NCBI GenBank assembly: GCA_035519475.1
Contig: DATIWI010000042.1
Span: 1 to 39,915, forward strand
Direction: 5' to 3'
DNA length: 39,915 nt
From: Fen-1467 sp035519475
GTDB lineage: Bacteria > Verrucomicrobiota > Verrucomicrobiia > Opitutales > Opitutaceae
Below, in pieces: positions 16,298 through 24,173 of the stretch. Position 1 is the stretch's first letter, and the number at the start of each line of letters is the position of its first letter. The notes below the pieces were generated by a model, which had not been told where the DNA came from, searched no databases, and saw only the letters and a list, made by a program, of their open reading frames with translations. A program made the translations under genes and the position numbers.

Positions 16298-16735
16298 TCA
16301 TTGCTTGCGCTCCTCGATCGAAATCACTTTTCCCCCCCGGAAGGTCACCCGGAAATGATCGTGCTCCCGCCGGTAGGGATAGCTCAGGTAGTACGGATAG
16401 AGCGGATCCCCCCAATAGTAGTAACGATGGTACCAGCCGCGATAGAGGATCATGCCGTCCGGTCCCTCGTAGGTGGTGTAGCTCCAGATCTCGGTCACCC
16501 CGCTCGCGTCGGTGCGGGTCCGAATCTGGTCCGGCTCGCCGAGCGCCAGCTGCACCATCTCCTGATCGAAACCGATGCCCACCTGGCCCTTCCGGATCAT
16601 GTCCTGCTGCTCCGGGGCGAGGCGGGCGAACGCGGCGGGATTCTTGCGGATGCGCGATTCGGGCGTCGAACACGCGGTGACGCCCAACGCCACCAGCGTC
16701 GCCGCCGCTGCGAAAACAAATCTGGTCGTCTTCAT
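16298..16735 (-). CDS. BamE/SmpA-like lipoprotein, paralogue 1
   Basis: A 145-residue lipoprotein. The signal peptide KTTRFVFAAAATLVALGVTAC ends in a lipobox (VTAC, Cys near residue 22). The mature part begins with SRIRKNPAAFARLAPEQQ and then VGIGFDQEMVQLALGEPDQ, with EIWSYTTY after it. The pattern of a Gly-containing loop, hydrophobic helix, LGxPD and a following W-x-Y strand matches the BamE/SmpA (OmlA) fold. The C-terminal part is Tyr-rich (RGWYHRYYYWGDPLYPYY) and unlike BamE. A paralogue lies at 18829-19245. True BamE helps outer-membrane protein assembly; these may only share the fold. It is divergent from the HAD gene with a 73 bp shared upstream region. Confidence 0.8.
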   Translation of the reverse strand: MKTTRFVFAAAATLVALGVTACSTPESRIRKNPAAFARLAPEQQDMIRKGQVGIGFDQEMVQLALGEPDQIRTRTDASGVTEIWSYTTYEGPDGMILYRGWYHRYYYWGDPLYPYYLSYPYRREHDHFRVTFRGGKVISIEERKQ

Positions 16736-16742
16736 GGGATAC

Positions 16743-16770
16743 AGAATAGCGGTTGTGGTTTTGCTCGCAA
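16743..16770 (-). promoter_or_regulatory. possible promoter of the BamE-like gene
   Basis: On the - strand TTGCGA (16770-16765) is followed after 16 bp by TATTCT (16748-16743). The ATG at 16735 comes only seven bases after the -10, so transcription would start at about the first codon (leaderless). The same TTGCGA-N16-TA pattern occurs at 17603 and 39596. Confidence 0.35.
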
Positions 16771-16808
16771 ACCTGAGACGCCCGGCGAAACCTTTTTGTT
16801 TCACGGCC

Positions 16809-17492
16809 ATGAGGACGCTTCTGTTATGGGACATCGACGGAACCCTGATCACCTCCGGGGGAGCCGGCATGCGGGCGCTGCGCGCCGCACTGCAGCGGGT
16901 CTTTGCCATCGACGGGGCGATCAATGACATAGACTTTGCCGGCCGGACCGACCGGTGGATCATGCGGCAGATCTTTGCCAAGTTTGGCCTGCCGGCCAGC
17001 GAGGAGAACTTCACGCGGTACGCGGAGGGTTATGTGGCCGCATTGCCGGCCGAACTCGCCGATCGCGGCGTGCGTCCGCTGCCCGGCGTGCCCGGCGTGC
17101 TCGAGGCAGCCCTGGCCCGGCGCGATACCGCCCTCGGCCTATTGACCGGCAACCTCCGGCGCGGCGCCGCGGCCAAGCTGGGCAGCCGCGATCTCTGGCG
17201 CTACTTTCCCTTCGGCGCGTTCGCCGACGACGGCGAGGATCGGAACCAGCTGGGCCCGATCGCCCTGCGCCGGGCGCGCGACCACCACGGCGCGGATTTC
17301 GCGACTGCCAACACCTGGGTCATCGGCGACACCCCGCACGACGTGGTGTGCGCCCGCGCCTTCGGCGCTCGCGCGCTCGCCGTCGCCACGGGGCGGCACT
17401 CCCGTGATGAGTTGCAGGCCGAGCGCCCCGATGCGGTGATCGGCGACTTGAGCGACCTGGCGCCAATTTGGCGGTTGATCGACGCAGCCTGA
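16809..17492 (+). CDS. HAD-superfamily phosphatase, phosphoglycolate phosphatase-like
   Basis: A 227-residue HAD hydrolase. Motif I is WDIDGTLIT with the nucleophile Asp8 and acid Asp10. Motif II is the Thr in LLTGN (about residues 110-114), and motif IV is IGDTPHDV (about 172-179) with the two metal Asp. The helical cap between motifs I and II (residues about 15-90) has the alpha-bundle type of subfamily IA (RTDRWIMRQIFAKFGL), as in phosphoglycolate phosphatases and related dephosphorylating enzymes. The ATG is 73 bp from the divergent lipoprotein start. Substrate unknown; cytoplasmic. Confidence 0.85.
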   Translation: MRTLLLWDIDGTLITSGGAGMRALRAALQRVFAIDGAINDIDFAGRTDRWIMRQIFAKFGLPASEENFTRYAEGYVAALPAELADRGVRPLPGVPGVLEAALARRDTALGLLTGNLRRGAAAKLGSRDLWRYFPFGAFADDGEDRNQLGPIALRRARDHHGADFATANTWVIGDTPHDVVCARAFGARALAVATGRHSRDELQAERPDAVIGDLSDLAPIWRLIDAA

Positions 17493-17602
17493 CGCGGGCA
17501 CACCGGTGGAACAGGCCAGACGGTTTGGGGGCGGGGCGGAGAGATAGCCGTTCAAACGCGGATCCGTCCGCTCCGCATTGGCCCGCAGTCGATGCGACCG
17601 GG

Positions 17603-17630
17603 TTGCGATTCACCCGTAGGTGCTTAGCTT
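17603..17630 (+). promoter_or_regulatory. possible promoter of the outer-membrane protein gene
   Basis: TTGCGA (17603-17608) and TAGCTT (17625-17630) stand 16 bp apart, leaving a leader of about 135 bases before the GTG at 17772. The -35 hexamer is the same as the one found upstream of the BamE-like gene and of guaB. The rest of the 279 bp gap shows nothing else. Confidence 0.3.
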
Positions 17631-17771
17631 GGGGCCAGCCGACTTGAGAGGTTTCCCGATCCCGTATCCCTGACTCGTGCACCTCCGCCAAGGGCGGGAA
17701 CGTACTCTGCGCTGGGAGGTCCCAGAGGTGCGCCCCTTAGTCACGCCAGTCGGCTTGCCGCCACCCCACCC

Positions 17772-18719
17772 GTGATCATCCGCCTCACGCTCGATCGCCC
17801 ATGGTCGGTTTTGCGCTGCGTCTACGAACCCTTGGCCGGCCTCGGCGTCGCCGCAGTGTTCGCGGCGTCCGCCGCCGCCCAACAGGCGCCGCCGCACGTC
17901 TCCGACGACTCGCTGCACATCGACGGTGTCTTCAATAGCGACCTTCCGCGCACCGAGCACAAGTTCAACCTGAAGCTCGTGGTGCATCCGCACTTCGGTG
18001 ACTTCACCCAACGCGACTACCTCCGTGTCCCCGTCCGCCTGATCTATGGCGTGACCGGCCGTTGGGAAATCAGTGAGGAGACGGATACCTACTTTGCCCA
18101 TGGACTTCGCAAGAAGCCCTTTTTCAGCCAGGAGGGATTGTCGGGAGTAGGCGTGGCGACGAAATACGATATCGGAAACCATTTGTGGCCGGGCTGGGAC
18201 ATCGGCGTCGGCGCGGGTTACATCATGCCGGTCAGCAATCCGCCGGCTGAGGTCACCGACGGGCTCAAGCACTTGAATTCGTTCGTCACGTTTGCCCACC
18301 AGCTCGAGCGCCATCCCAACCTGCGCGTCTTCTGGGGGGTGGGTAGCGATCTGGTCAGGCAGACCTCAATCCCGTTTGAGCGAACCAAGAACGAACTGCG
18401 CGACAACGCGCAGAACCTCACCGTGGGCGGCGTGTGGGCGCACGGGGCGGTCACCTACACTCTCGAAACCTCTTACTCCACGACCCGCCTCACCGGGCAC
18501 ACCGCCCGGGATCTTTATCAAGTGCGGCCGGGATTCATCCTCGAATTGCCCAAAAAATGGACTTTCCACTCCAAGGGCCAGTGGCTGTTCGGCCTCAGTG
18601 TCAATGCCGAGCACGGCCCGGATGGCAACAGCGTCGGTGCGTCCGGCAAGCTGCGGATCAACTTTGATTTCAAGAATTGGTGGCGCTCGAAGAAACCGCC
18701 GCCGTCGCCCGCGCCGTGA
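17772..18719 (+). CDS. outer-membrane protein of unknown function
   Basis: A 315-residue protein beginning at GTG 17772. A long N-terminal region ends in LGVAAVFAASAAAQQ, a signal peptide with a likely cut after SAA/AAQ near residue 36. The mature sequence alternates beta strands with aromatic girdles (LKLVVHPHFG; WDIGVGAGYIMPV; AVTYTLETSYSTT; KWTFHSKGQWLFGLSVN) and ends in a strand LRINFDFKNWW plus a Pro/Lys tail. This is consistent with a 12-14-stranded outer-membrane barrel or a transporter-like barrel, but I cannot name a family. The ALPKKW turn and the repeated G-x-G pattern are seen in MetA/DUF3187-type barrels, though this is weak evidence. Confidence 0.7.
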   Translation: MIIRLTLDRPWSVLRCVYEPLAGLGVAAVFAASAAAQQAPPHVSDDSLHIDGVFNSDLPRTEHKFNLKLVVHPHFGDFTQRDYLRVPVRLIYGVTGRWEISEETDTYFAHGLRKKPFFSQEGLSGVGVATKYDIGNHLWPGWDIGVGAGYIMPVSNPPAEVTDGLKHLNSFVTFAHQLERHPNLRVFWGVGSDLVRQTSIPFERTKNELRDNAQNLTVGGVWAHGAVTYTLETSYSTTRLTGHTARDLYQVRPGFILELPKKWTFHSKGQWLFGLSVNAEHGPDGNSVGASGKLRINFDFKNWWRSKKPPPSPAP

Positions 18720-18828
18720 GCACGGCTGGTGGGTCCGGTCCGCCGTCGGCACTGGCTCCGCCCCCGCGACAGAGCCGATCCGCCGGCCATCGCTGCACCC
18801 GGTCAGTCGCCCCCGCCCCCGGCCCGGC

Positions 18829-19245
18829 TCACCGGTTCACTTTCTCAATCGCGGCCACGAGGCCGCCCTCAAACACCACCCGCAGTACGTCATCCATATA
18901 CGGCCCGCCGCTGTTCACCACCGTGGCGGCGCCCACGCGCGTGTTGCCGCCTCCGCCCACCACGCCCAGGCCGACCGAGATCCGCGGCTTGTGGTCGCGA
19001 TAGGCCCAGACTTCCTCCGTGCCCCTCTCGGTCGTGCGCGTGAAGGTGTGATCGGGGGCGCCCAGGGCCATCTGCACCTGCTCGGGCGTGAACCCCAGCG
19101 CAACCACCCCCGCTTGCACCTTCGCCTGCACATCGGGCGGCCAGGAGGCAAACGCGGAGCGGTTTTTGGCGATCCGCTCCGCCGGGTTCGTCGCGCATCC
19201 GACGAGGACCACGAGGAGGGCACAAAGGGGGAGGCGCGGATTCAT
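18829..19245 (-). CDS. BamE/SmpA-like lipoprotein, paralogue 2
   Basis: A 138-residue lipoprotein with signal NPRLPLCALLVVLVGC (lipobox LVGC, Cys17). It is a clear relative of the protein at 16298-16735: AERIAKNRSAFASWPPDVQ corresponds to its SRIRKNPAAFARLAPEQQ, and VALGFTPEQVQMALGAPDH to its VGIGFDQEMVQLALGEPDQ, with EEVWAYRDH in the W-x-Y position. The C-terminal part differs: it is Gly-rich (GLGVVGGGGNTRVG) and ends with a beta strand DVLRVVFEGGLVAAIEKV. It is divergent from rpiB with 110 bp between starts. Role as for paralogue 1; unknown beyond the fold. Confidence 0.8.
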   Translation of the reverse strand: MNPRLPLCALLVVLVGCATNPAERIAKNRSAFASWPPDVQAKVQAGVVALGFTPEQVQMALGAPDHTFTRTTERGTEEVWAYRDHKPRISVGLGVVGGGGNTRVGAATVVNSGGPYMDDVLRVVFEGGLVAAIEKVNR

Positions 19246-19355
19246 GGCGGTAAATTGGGGTTGCCGAGCCGAAGCATGACTCAACTATCGACACCGGCAA
19301 CTCTTCGTGGTTTCCCGGTTCAGTCCTCCTGGCGCCCTTCCCGCCCGTCGATTTT

Positions 19356-19796
19356 ATGAAGCGCTTTACCATTGCCATCGGCTCCGACCACGCCGGCTTC
19401 CATTACAAGGAGGCCATCAAGGCGCTGCTGATCGCCGGCGGGCATACCGTGCATGACTTCGGCACCGATTCCGATGCGCCGTGCGACTACCCGGACAAGG
19501 TGCGCCCGGTGGCCGAGGCGGTGGCGCGTGGCGAGTTCGAGCGCGGCATCGTTCTGGGCGGTTCCGGTAACGGGGAGGCCATCGTCGCCAACCGCGTGCG
19601 CGGCATCCGCTGCGGGGTGTGCTGGAACGAACAGACCGCCCTCTGGAGCCGCGCGCACAACGACGCCAATGTGCTTTCGATCGGCGAGCGTACCGTCTCC
19701 CGCGAACTGGCACTGAGCATCGTGCGAGTCTGGCTCGAGACCTCCTTTGAGGGGGGCCGGCACCTTCGGCGCATTCGCAAGATCGATCCGGATTAG
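19356..19796 (+). CDS. rpiB: ribose-5-phosphate isomerase B
   Basis: A 146-residue RpiB/LacA-family isomerase that interconverts ribose 5-phosphate and ribulose 5-phosphate in the pentose phosphate pathway (cytoplasm). The start FTIAIGSDHAGFHYKE is typical, with the phosphate-binding and ring-opening His/Asp residues. At residues 68-74 the sequence is GGSGNGE, not the ICGTG with catalytic Cys found in E. coli RpiB. This GSGNGE form is the one described for Mycobacterium tuberculosis, where Glu75 acts as base; here the residue is Glu74. CWNEQTALWSRAHNDANVL is the expected following block. The ATG is preceded by GATTTT, not by a Shine-Dalgarno. Confidence 0.92.
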   Translation: MKRFTIAIGSDHAGFHYKEAIKALLIAGGHTVHDFGTDSDAPCDYPDKVRPVAEAVARGEFERGIVLGGSGNGEAIVANRVRGIRCGVCWNEQTALWSRAHNDANVLSIGERTVSRELALSIVRVWLETSFEGGRHLRRIRKIDPD

Positions 19797-20033
19797 CGGC
19801 CGATCGCGAGCCCGGAGATTGCCGCCAAACGCGCCCTCCGGTCAGGACGCGCCGGGCGCCGGCCGGTAGATCCGTGGCCGCCGCCAGCTGCCGGGCGTCC
19901 GCAAAATCTTCCGGCCGCCGGGCGGCGCGCGGCAGTCCCGGCATCCATTCCCCATCAGGGAACCAATCCACAAGAGGCCTTACTAAGCCTCGCGAACGTT
20001 TGGACCGCTGACGTTCCCGCATCTCCTTGCTTC

Positions 20034-20963
20034 ATGCGCCTCCTCGGCCTCCACCACATCACCGCCATCGCGTCGAACCCGAGACGGCACGTCGATTTCT
20101 ATACGCGTGTCCTCGGTCTGCGGCTTGTTAAAAAGACCGTCAACTTCGACGATCCCGGGACCTACCATCTTTACTATGGCGACCACACCGCGTCGCCCGG
20201 CACGCTTCTCACGTTCTTCTTGTGGAATGACCTGCCCCGCGGGCGCCCCGGGACCGGGCAGGCCAGCGCGGTCGCCTGGTCCGTGCCGGCCGGGGCCCTC
20301 GATTTCTGGCGTGAACGCCTGGCGGTCAACCGCGTCGCCGTTTCCACTCCCGCCCCGCGGCACGGCGACAAGGTTCTGACGTTCACCGACCCCGACGGCC
20401 TTCCGCTTGAGCTGGTGGGCTCCACCGAACCCGACCCGCGCCCGCCCGTTCCCCACCCCGACGTACCGGCCGACAAGGGGATCCGCGGCTTCCATCACGT
20501 GACCCTGGCGGTGGATGCCATGGATCGCACGGCCGCCGTGCTGACGCGGGACATGGGTTACCGCGCGGTGGCGCGCGAGGAGCACCGCGCTCGCTACACG
20601 GTCGGTGACGGCGGGCCGGGCACCTATGTCGATTTGCGGTCCGATCCATCGCTCGCCCGCGGCCGCAGCGGATCGGGCTCAATTCACCATGTGGCCTTTC
20701 GTACCCCCGACGATGCCAGCCAGCAACAGGCCCGGGCCGCGCTTTCCGCGGGCGGCTTCGACGTCAGCCCGATCATGGATCGTTGCTATTTCCACTCGAT
20801 CTACTACCGCGAGCCCAACGGCGTCCTGTTCGAGATCGCCACCGACGGGCCGGGGTTCACCGTCGACGAATCCCTGGAGGAACTCGGCCGCCAGTTGAAG
20901 CTGCCGCCGTGGCACGAGCCGCGGCGCGCGGCGATTGAGGCACGCCTGTCGCCGCTCAGTTGA
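20034..20963 (+). CDS. MhqO-type ring-cleaving dioxygenase (two VOC domains)
   Basis: A 309-residue protein made of two VOC modules: LGLHHITAIASNPRRHVDFYTRVLGL at the N terminus and FHHVTLAVDAMDRTAAVL from about residue 157. The likely Fe(II) ligands are His8, a His in SIHHVAF (about 219) and Glu in VLFEIATD (about 266), the two-His-one-Glu set of extradiol dioxygenases. The length and the two-module layout match the MhqO/YkcA group, whose Bacillus members are induced by hydroquinones and catechols and open their rings. An esterase/hydrolase gene of MhqD type starts seven bp after it, which supports the assignment. Confidence 0.88.
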   Translation: MRLLGLHHITAIASNPRRHVDFYTRVLGLRLVKKTVNFDDPGTYHLYYGDHTASPGTLLTFFLWNDLPRGRPGTGQASAVAWSVPAGALDFWRERLAVNRVAVSTPAPRHGDKVLTFTDPDGLPLELVGSTEPDPRPPVPHPDVPADKGIRGFHHVTLAVDAMDRTAAVLTRDMGYRAVAREEHRARYTVGDGGPGTYVDLRSDPSLARGRSGSGSIHHVAFRTPDDASQQQARAALSAGGFDVSPIMDRCYFHSIYYREPNGVLFEIATDGPGFTVDESLEELGRQLKLPPWHEPRRAAIEARLSPLS

Positions 20964-20970
20964 GCCGGTC

Positions 20971-21615
20971 ATGAAGCTCGCCGCCTACCAGCATTATTTC
21001 CATCCCGCCACGGATCCCGCCGCGCCGCCCCTGCTCCTGCTGCACGGCACCGGTGGCAGCGAACGCGACCTGATTCCCTTCGCACACTCGTTGTCGCCCC
21101 GCTCCGCCCTGCTGGCGCCCCGCGGCGATGTCCTGGAGAATGGCGCCCCCCGCTTCTTCCGGCGGATCGCTGAGGGCGTGTTCGACCTGGAGGATGTCCG
21201 GCGGCGAACGCACGCTTTGGCCGACTGGCTCATCGCCGCCTCCCGGCATTACGGGATCCCTTCCGACCAGCTCATGGCCCTCGGCTACTCCAACGGTGCG
21301 AACGTCGCCGCCACGATGCTTCTCCTCCGTCCGGAAATGCTCGGGGGCGGCGTGCTGATGCGGTCGATGGTGGTTCTCGAAGCCGTGCCTGCCCCGGAAG
21401 CCCTGCGGGGTCGGCGCGTGCTGCTCCTCAACGGTACGCACGATCCCGTGGTGCCGCCGGATCACCCCCCGCGTTTGGCGGCGCTGCTCCGCACGGGCGG
21501 GGCCGCCGTGACCGTGCGGTCACACGCTGCCGGGCATGGCCTCACCCAGGTTGATCTGAAGATGGTGGCGCGCTGGCTGCACGCGCGGCGCATGCCGCGG
21601 GCGGTGGTCAGGTGA
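20971..21615 (+). CDS. alpha/beta hydrolase, MhqD-like carboxylesterase
   Basis: A 214-residue hydrolase of the phospholipase/carboxylesterase family (dienelactone-hydrolase-like fold). LLLLHGTGGSERDLIPFA is the oxyanion-hole region. GYSNGAN (105-111) is the nucleophile elbow with Ser107. The acid is Asp158 in NGTHDPVVP and the base His189 in AAGHGLT. Length and motifs match MhqD of Bacillus subtilis, which works with MhqO-type dioxygenases in quinone resistance. The start at 20971 is seven bp after the dioxygenase stop, so the two form an operon. Likely substrate: a ring-cleavage product or an ester of a quinone conjugate; this is inferred from context. Confidence 0.85.
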   Translation: MKLAAYQHYFHPATDPAAPPLLLLHGTGGSERDLIPFAHSLSPRSALLAPRGDVLENGAPRFFRRIAEGVFDLEDVRRRTHALADWLIAASRHYGIPSDQLMALGYSNGANVAATMLLLRPEMLGGGVLMRSMVVLEAVPAPEALRGRRVLLLNGTHDPVVPPDHPPRLAALLRTGGAAVTVRSHAAGHGLTQVDLKMVARWLHARRMPRAVVR

Positions 21616-21763
21616 GCGGCGTGGCGCTGGCCGCGCGTTCCAACCCGTCCCGTTCGGCTGCTTTCGTGCGCCCGAGCCGTTGACTCCATGGCGGGGCGGC
21701 GACGGCGCGAGACCGGCGCCATTTACCGGCGCGGCAACGGCCGATCCGAAGATGCACTCGCCA

Positions 21764-21792
21764 TTCGACAACCGGCCGGGGGTTTTTATACT
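21764..21792 (+). promoter_or_regulatory. possible promoter of the aldo/keto reductase gene
   Basis: TATACT (21787-21792) is a good -10 hexamer in a TTTTT stretch. TTCGAC at 21764-21769 stands 17 bp upstream as a weak -35. Only nine bases separate the -10 from the ATG at 21802, again predicting a transcript with almost no leader. Confidence 0.35.
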
Positions 21793-21801
21793 CCGGCGCG
21801 C

Positions 21802-22788
21802 ATGGACATGACATATCGCCACCTCGGCAAGTCCGGCCTGCGGGTCAGCGCGCTCTCCCTCGGGGCCTGGGTCACGTTTGGCAAACAGATCGACGATCCC
21901 ACCGCCAGCAAACTCATGCACGCCGCCTACGCCGCCGGCGTGAACTTCTTCGACAACGCCGAGGCCTATGCCGACGGCCGGGCCGAGCTCCTGATGGGCC
22001 GCATCCTCAAGGAGGCCGGCTGGCGCCGCAGCAGCTATCTCGTTTCGAGCAAGGTGTTCTTCGGCGCCGAGGGCGACCGGCCCAACGAGGAGGGCTTGTC
22101 GCGCAAGCACGTCGTCGAGGCGTGCCATGCGGCGCTCCGCCGCCTCCAGGTCGATTACCTCGACCTCTATTTCTGCCACCGCCCCGATCCAGCGACGCCC
22201 ATCGCGGAGACCGCCCGCGCCATGCACGACCTGATCGTCCAGGGCAAGGTGCTCTATTGGGGCACGAGCGAATGGAGCGCCGCCCAGATCACCCAGGCCC
22301 AGATGGCCTGCGCCCGGCTTGGATTGCACCCGCCGCTGATGGAGCAACCGCAGTACAATCTCTTTCACCGCGCCCGCTTCGAAAAGGAATACGCCCCGCT
22401 CTACCGCCGCTTCGGCCTCGGCACCACCATCTGGTCCCCGCTCGCTTCCGGGCTCCTCACCGGCAAGTACAACCAGGGCATCCCGGCGGGCTCGCGCCTC
22501 GCCACGCCGGGACTCGAGTGGCTGCGCGAGATCGTGACCGGACCCGTTGCCGCCAGGCGCCTCGCCGCCGTCCCCAAGCTCGCGAAGATTGCGACCGATC
22601 TGGACACCACGCTGCCGCGCCTCGGCCTCGCCTGGTGTCTGAAGAACCCGCACGTCAGCACGGTCATCCTCGGCGCCTCCCGGACCGAGCAGCTGCAGGA
22701 AAACCTCGGCGCGCTCGAGGTGGTCGACCGCCTCACCCCCGCCGTCATGGCGCGCATCGACCGGATCTCGCGGCCGGTCGCGGAATGA
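21802..22788 (+). CDS. aldo/keto reductase, Kv-beta-like
   Basis: A 328-residue NADPH-dependent oxidoreductase of the aldo/keto reductase family. The catalytic tetrad is visible: Asp51 and Tyr56 in FFDNAEAYADGRAE, Lys84 in VSSKVF, and His126 in YFCHRPD. The cofactor-binding end GASRTEQLQENLGALEVVDRL is typical. LGKSGLRVSALSLGAWVTFG and VLYWGTSEWSAAQI match the voltage-gated potassium channel beta subunit branch (AKR6/YghZ-like). It reduces aldehydes or ketones in the cytoplasm; the natural substrate is unknown. A second ATG at 21808 could also be the start. It may add to the electrophile/quinone defence of the two genes upstream. Confidence 0.9.
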   Translation: MDMTYRHLGKSGLRVSALSLGAWVTFGKQIDDPTASKLMHAAYAAGVNFFDNAEAYADGRAELLMGRILKEAGWRRSSYLVSSKVFFGAEGDRPNEEGLSRKHVVEACHAALRRLQVDYLDLYFCHRPDPATPIAETARAMHDLIVQGKVLYWGTSEWSAAQITQAQMACARLGLHPPLMEQPQYNLFHRARFEKEYAPLYRRFGLGTTIWSPLASGLLTGKYNQGIPAGSRLATPGLEWLREIVTGPVAARRLAAVPKLAKIATDLDTTLPRLGLAWCLKNPHVSTVILGASRTEQLQENLGALEVVDRLTPAVMARIDRISRPVAE

Positions 22789-22860
22789 GCGCGCGCAGCC
22801 TCGACGCCTCACCGGTCGCTTGAATTCGGACGCGATTCACCAAGCCTAGGGAGGCCGGCC

Positions 22861-22998
22861 ATGAGCGCACAGCGTGATCCTCGAGAAACCCTCGATGCTG
22901 TCGGTGACGCCCAGCCGTCGAGGGGAAGGCGGAACGCGGCCGTTCGTTCGCCGTCCTATGCGTTCCGTATGCTCAGGCAGGCTCCGTGCCCTCTGTGA
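22861..22998 (+). CDS. possible small protein with a strong ribosome-binding site
   Basis: A 45-residue frame (MSAQRDPRETLDAVGDAQ..., ending APCPL) preceded by AGGGAGG six bases before its ATG. This is one of the few good Shine-Dalgarno sequences in the window. It lies in the otherwise empty 246 bp between the aldo/keto reductase and the UPF0173 gene. The protein is basic and Arg-rich with no recognisable family, and it may be a leader peptide or a chance frame. Confidence 0.2.
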   Translation: MSAQRDPRETLDAVGDAQPSRGRRNAAVRSPSYAFRMLRQAPCPL

Positions 22999-23034
22999 CG
23001 GATTGGCTATCTTGATTCTGCTCCCACTTCCCCC

Positions 23035-23715
23035 ATGAAAATCACCTACCTCGCGCACTCGTGCTTCCTCGTCGAGACTGCCAAGGCCCGTCTCATCATC
23101 GATCCGTTCCTCACCGGCAACCCACTCGCCCCCGTCAAGGCCGCCGACGTCCGGGTTGACTACGTTCTCTGCTCGCACGGGCACGAGGACCACACGGGCG
23201 ACGCGCTCGCCATCGCCCAGCGCTGTGGCGCGCCGATCATCGCGAACTACGAGATCGCCGAGTACTTCGGCGCGCTCGGGGCCAAGACCCACGGCATGAA
23301 CCCCGGCGGCGCGTTCGCCTTCCCCTTCGGTCGCGTCAAGCTCACCCTCGCCCACCACTCCTCCAGCGTCGAAGCCGGCCTCAAGCCGGTCTACCTCGGC
23401 AACCCCTGCGGCATTCTCCTGCAGGCCGATGACCGGACGATCTACCACGCCGGCGACACCGCCTACTTTCTCGACATGCAGGTCATCGGCCGCGCCGGCC
23501 TCGATCTCGCGATGGTGCCCATCGGCGACAACTTCACCATGGGGATCGATGACGCCGCCGCGGCGCTCGACCTTTTAAAGCCGAAACTCACCGTGCCGAT
23601 GCACTACAACACCTGGCCGGTCATCGCGGTGGACGCCGAGCGCTTTGTGGAGGCCGCCGCCCGCACCGACCACACCGTCAAGGTGCTCGCCCCCGGCGAA
23701 TCGCTGACGCTCTGA
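23035..23715 (+). CDS. UPF0173 metal-dependent hydrolase
   Basis: A 226-residue metallo-beta-lactamase-fold enzyme. The metal site is CSHGHEDHTGD with His48, His50, Asp52 and His53; further ligands are His in AHHSS (about 104), Asp in YHAGDTAYF (about 142) and His in VPMHYNT (about 189). The order of blocks (ITYLAHSCF start, IDPFLTGNP, MVPIGDNFTMG, VPMHYNTWP) is that of the UPF0173 family, which is close to L-ascorbate-6-phosphate lactonases. The substrate of most members is unknown. The ATG follows CTTCCCCC with no Shine-Dalgarno. It stands between the reductase and an ACT-domain gene with separate spacing. Confidence 0.9.
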   Translation: MKITYLAHSCFLVETAKARLIIDPFLTGNPLAPVKAADVRVDYVLCSHGHEDHTGDALAIAQRCGAPIIANYEIAEYFGALGAKTHGMNPGGAFAFPFGRVKLTLAHHSSSVEAGLKPVYLGNPCGILLQADDRTIYHAGDTAYFLDMQVIGRAGLDLAMVPIGDNFTMGIDDAAAALDLLKPKLTVPMHYNTWPVIAVDAERFVEAAARTDHTVKVLAPGESLTL

Positions 23716-23765
23716 GCGTTGGCGGATTCACATCCACGGCGTCAAGTTCGCCAGGCAACCAAAGA

Positions 23766-24173
23766 ATGGGCGGCACTACAGACCTGGAAATCTTGCTGCG
23801 GTCGTTGGCACCGGCGCTGGCACCCGAAGAGTACGTCTTCGCCACGGTCAAAACCCCGGCCGCGGCCGGAGCCTTGGATGCCATCGGCCAGTTCCGCGAG
23901 CAGGAGGCGATCACGGTGATTTGTCCCGCCGCAAGGGCCAAGGACGCCGGCCTCCCCTTCGAGGCGACCTATCGCGAGCTGGTTCTTGACGTACATTCGT
24001 CCTTGGAAGCGATCGGACTGCTCGCCACGGTCTCAACGGCTCTTGCGGCCGAGGGGGTCCCCTGCAATGTCGTGTCCGCCTTCTATCACGACCACCTCTT
24101 CGTCCCGGCTGCGCTGGCCCCGAAGGCGCTTAACGTGCTGTCTGCCCTCACGAAAAGAAAGCCACCACCATGA
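23766..24173 (+). CDS. ACT-domain protein (DUF2241-like)
   Basis: A 135-residue protein. The N-terminal part DLEILLRSLAPALAPEEYVFATV and the middle FREQEAITVICPAARA lead to an ACT-like module with ELVLDVHSSLEAIGLLATVSTALAAEGVPCNVVSAFYHDHLFVP. The combination HSSLEAxGLxAxVSxAL and SAFYHDHLFVP is that of the DUF2241/ACT_7 family of small ligand-sensing proteins. ACT domains usually bind amino acids; what this one binds is unknown. A four-base overlap (ATGA) with the membrane protein gene at 24170 implies translational coupling. The start at 23766 follows an AAAGA purine run. Confidence 0.8.
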   Translation: MGGTTDLEILLRSLAPALAPEEYVFATVKTPAAAGALDAIGQFREQEAITVICPAARAKDAGLPFEATYRELVLDVHSSLEAIGLLATVSTALAAEGVPCNVVSAFYHDHLFVPAALAPKALNVLSALTKRKPPP

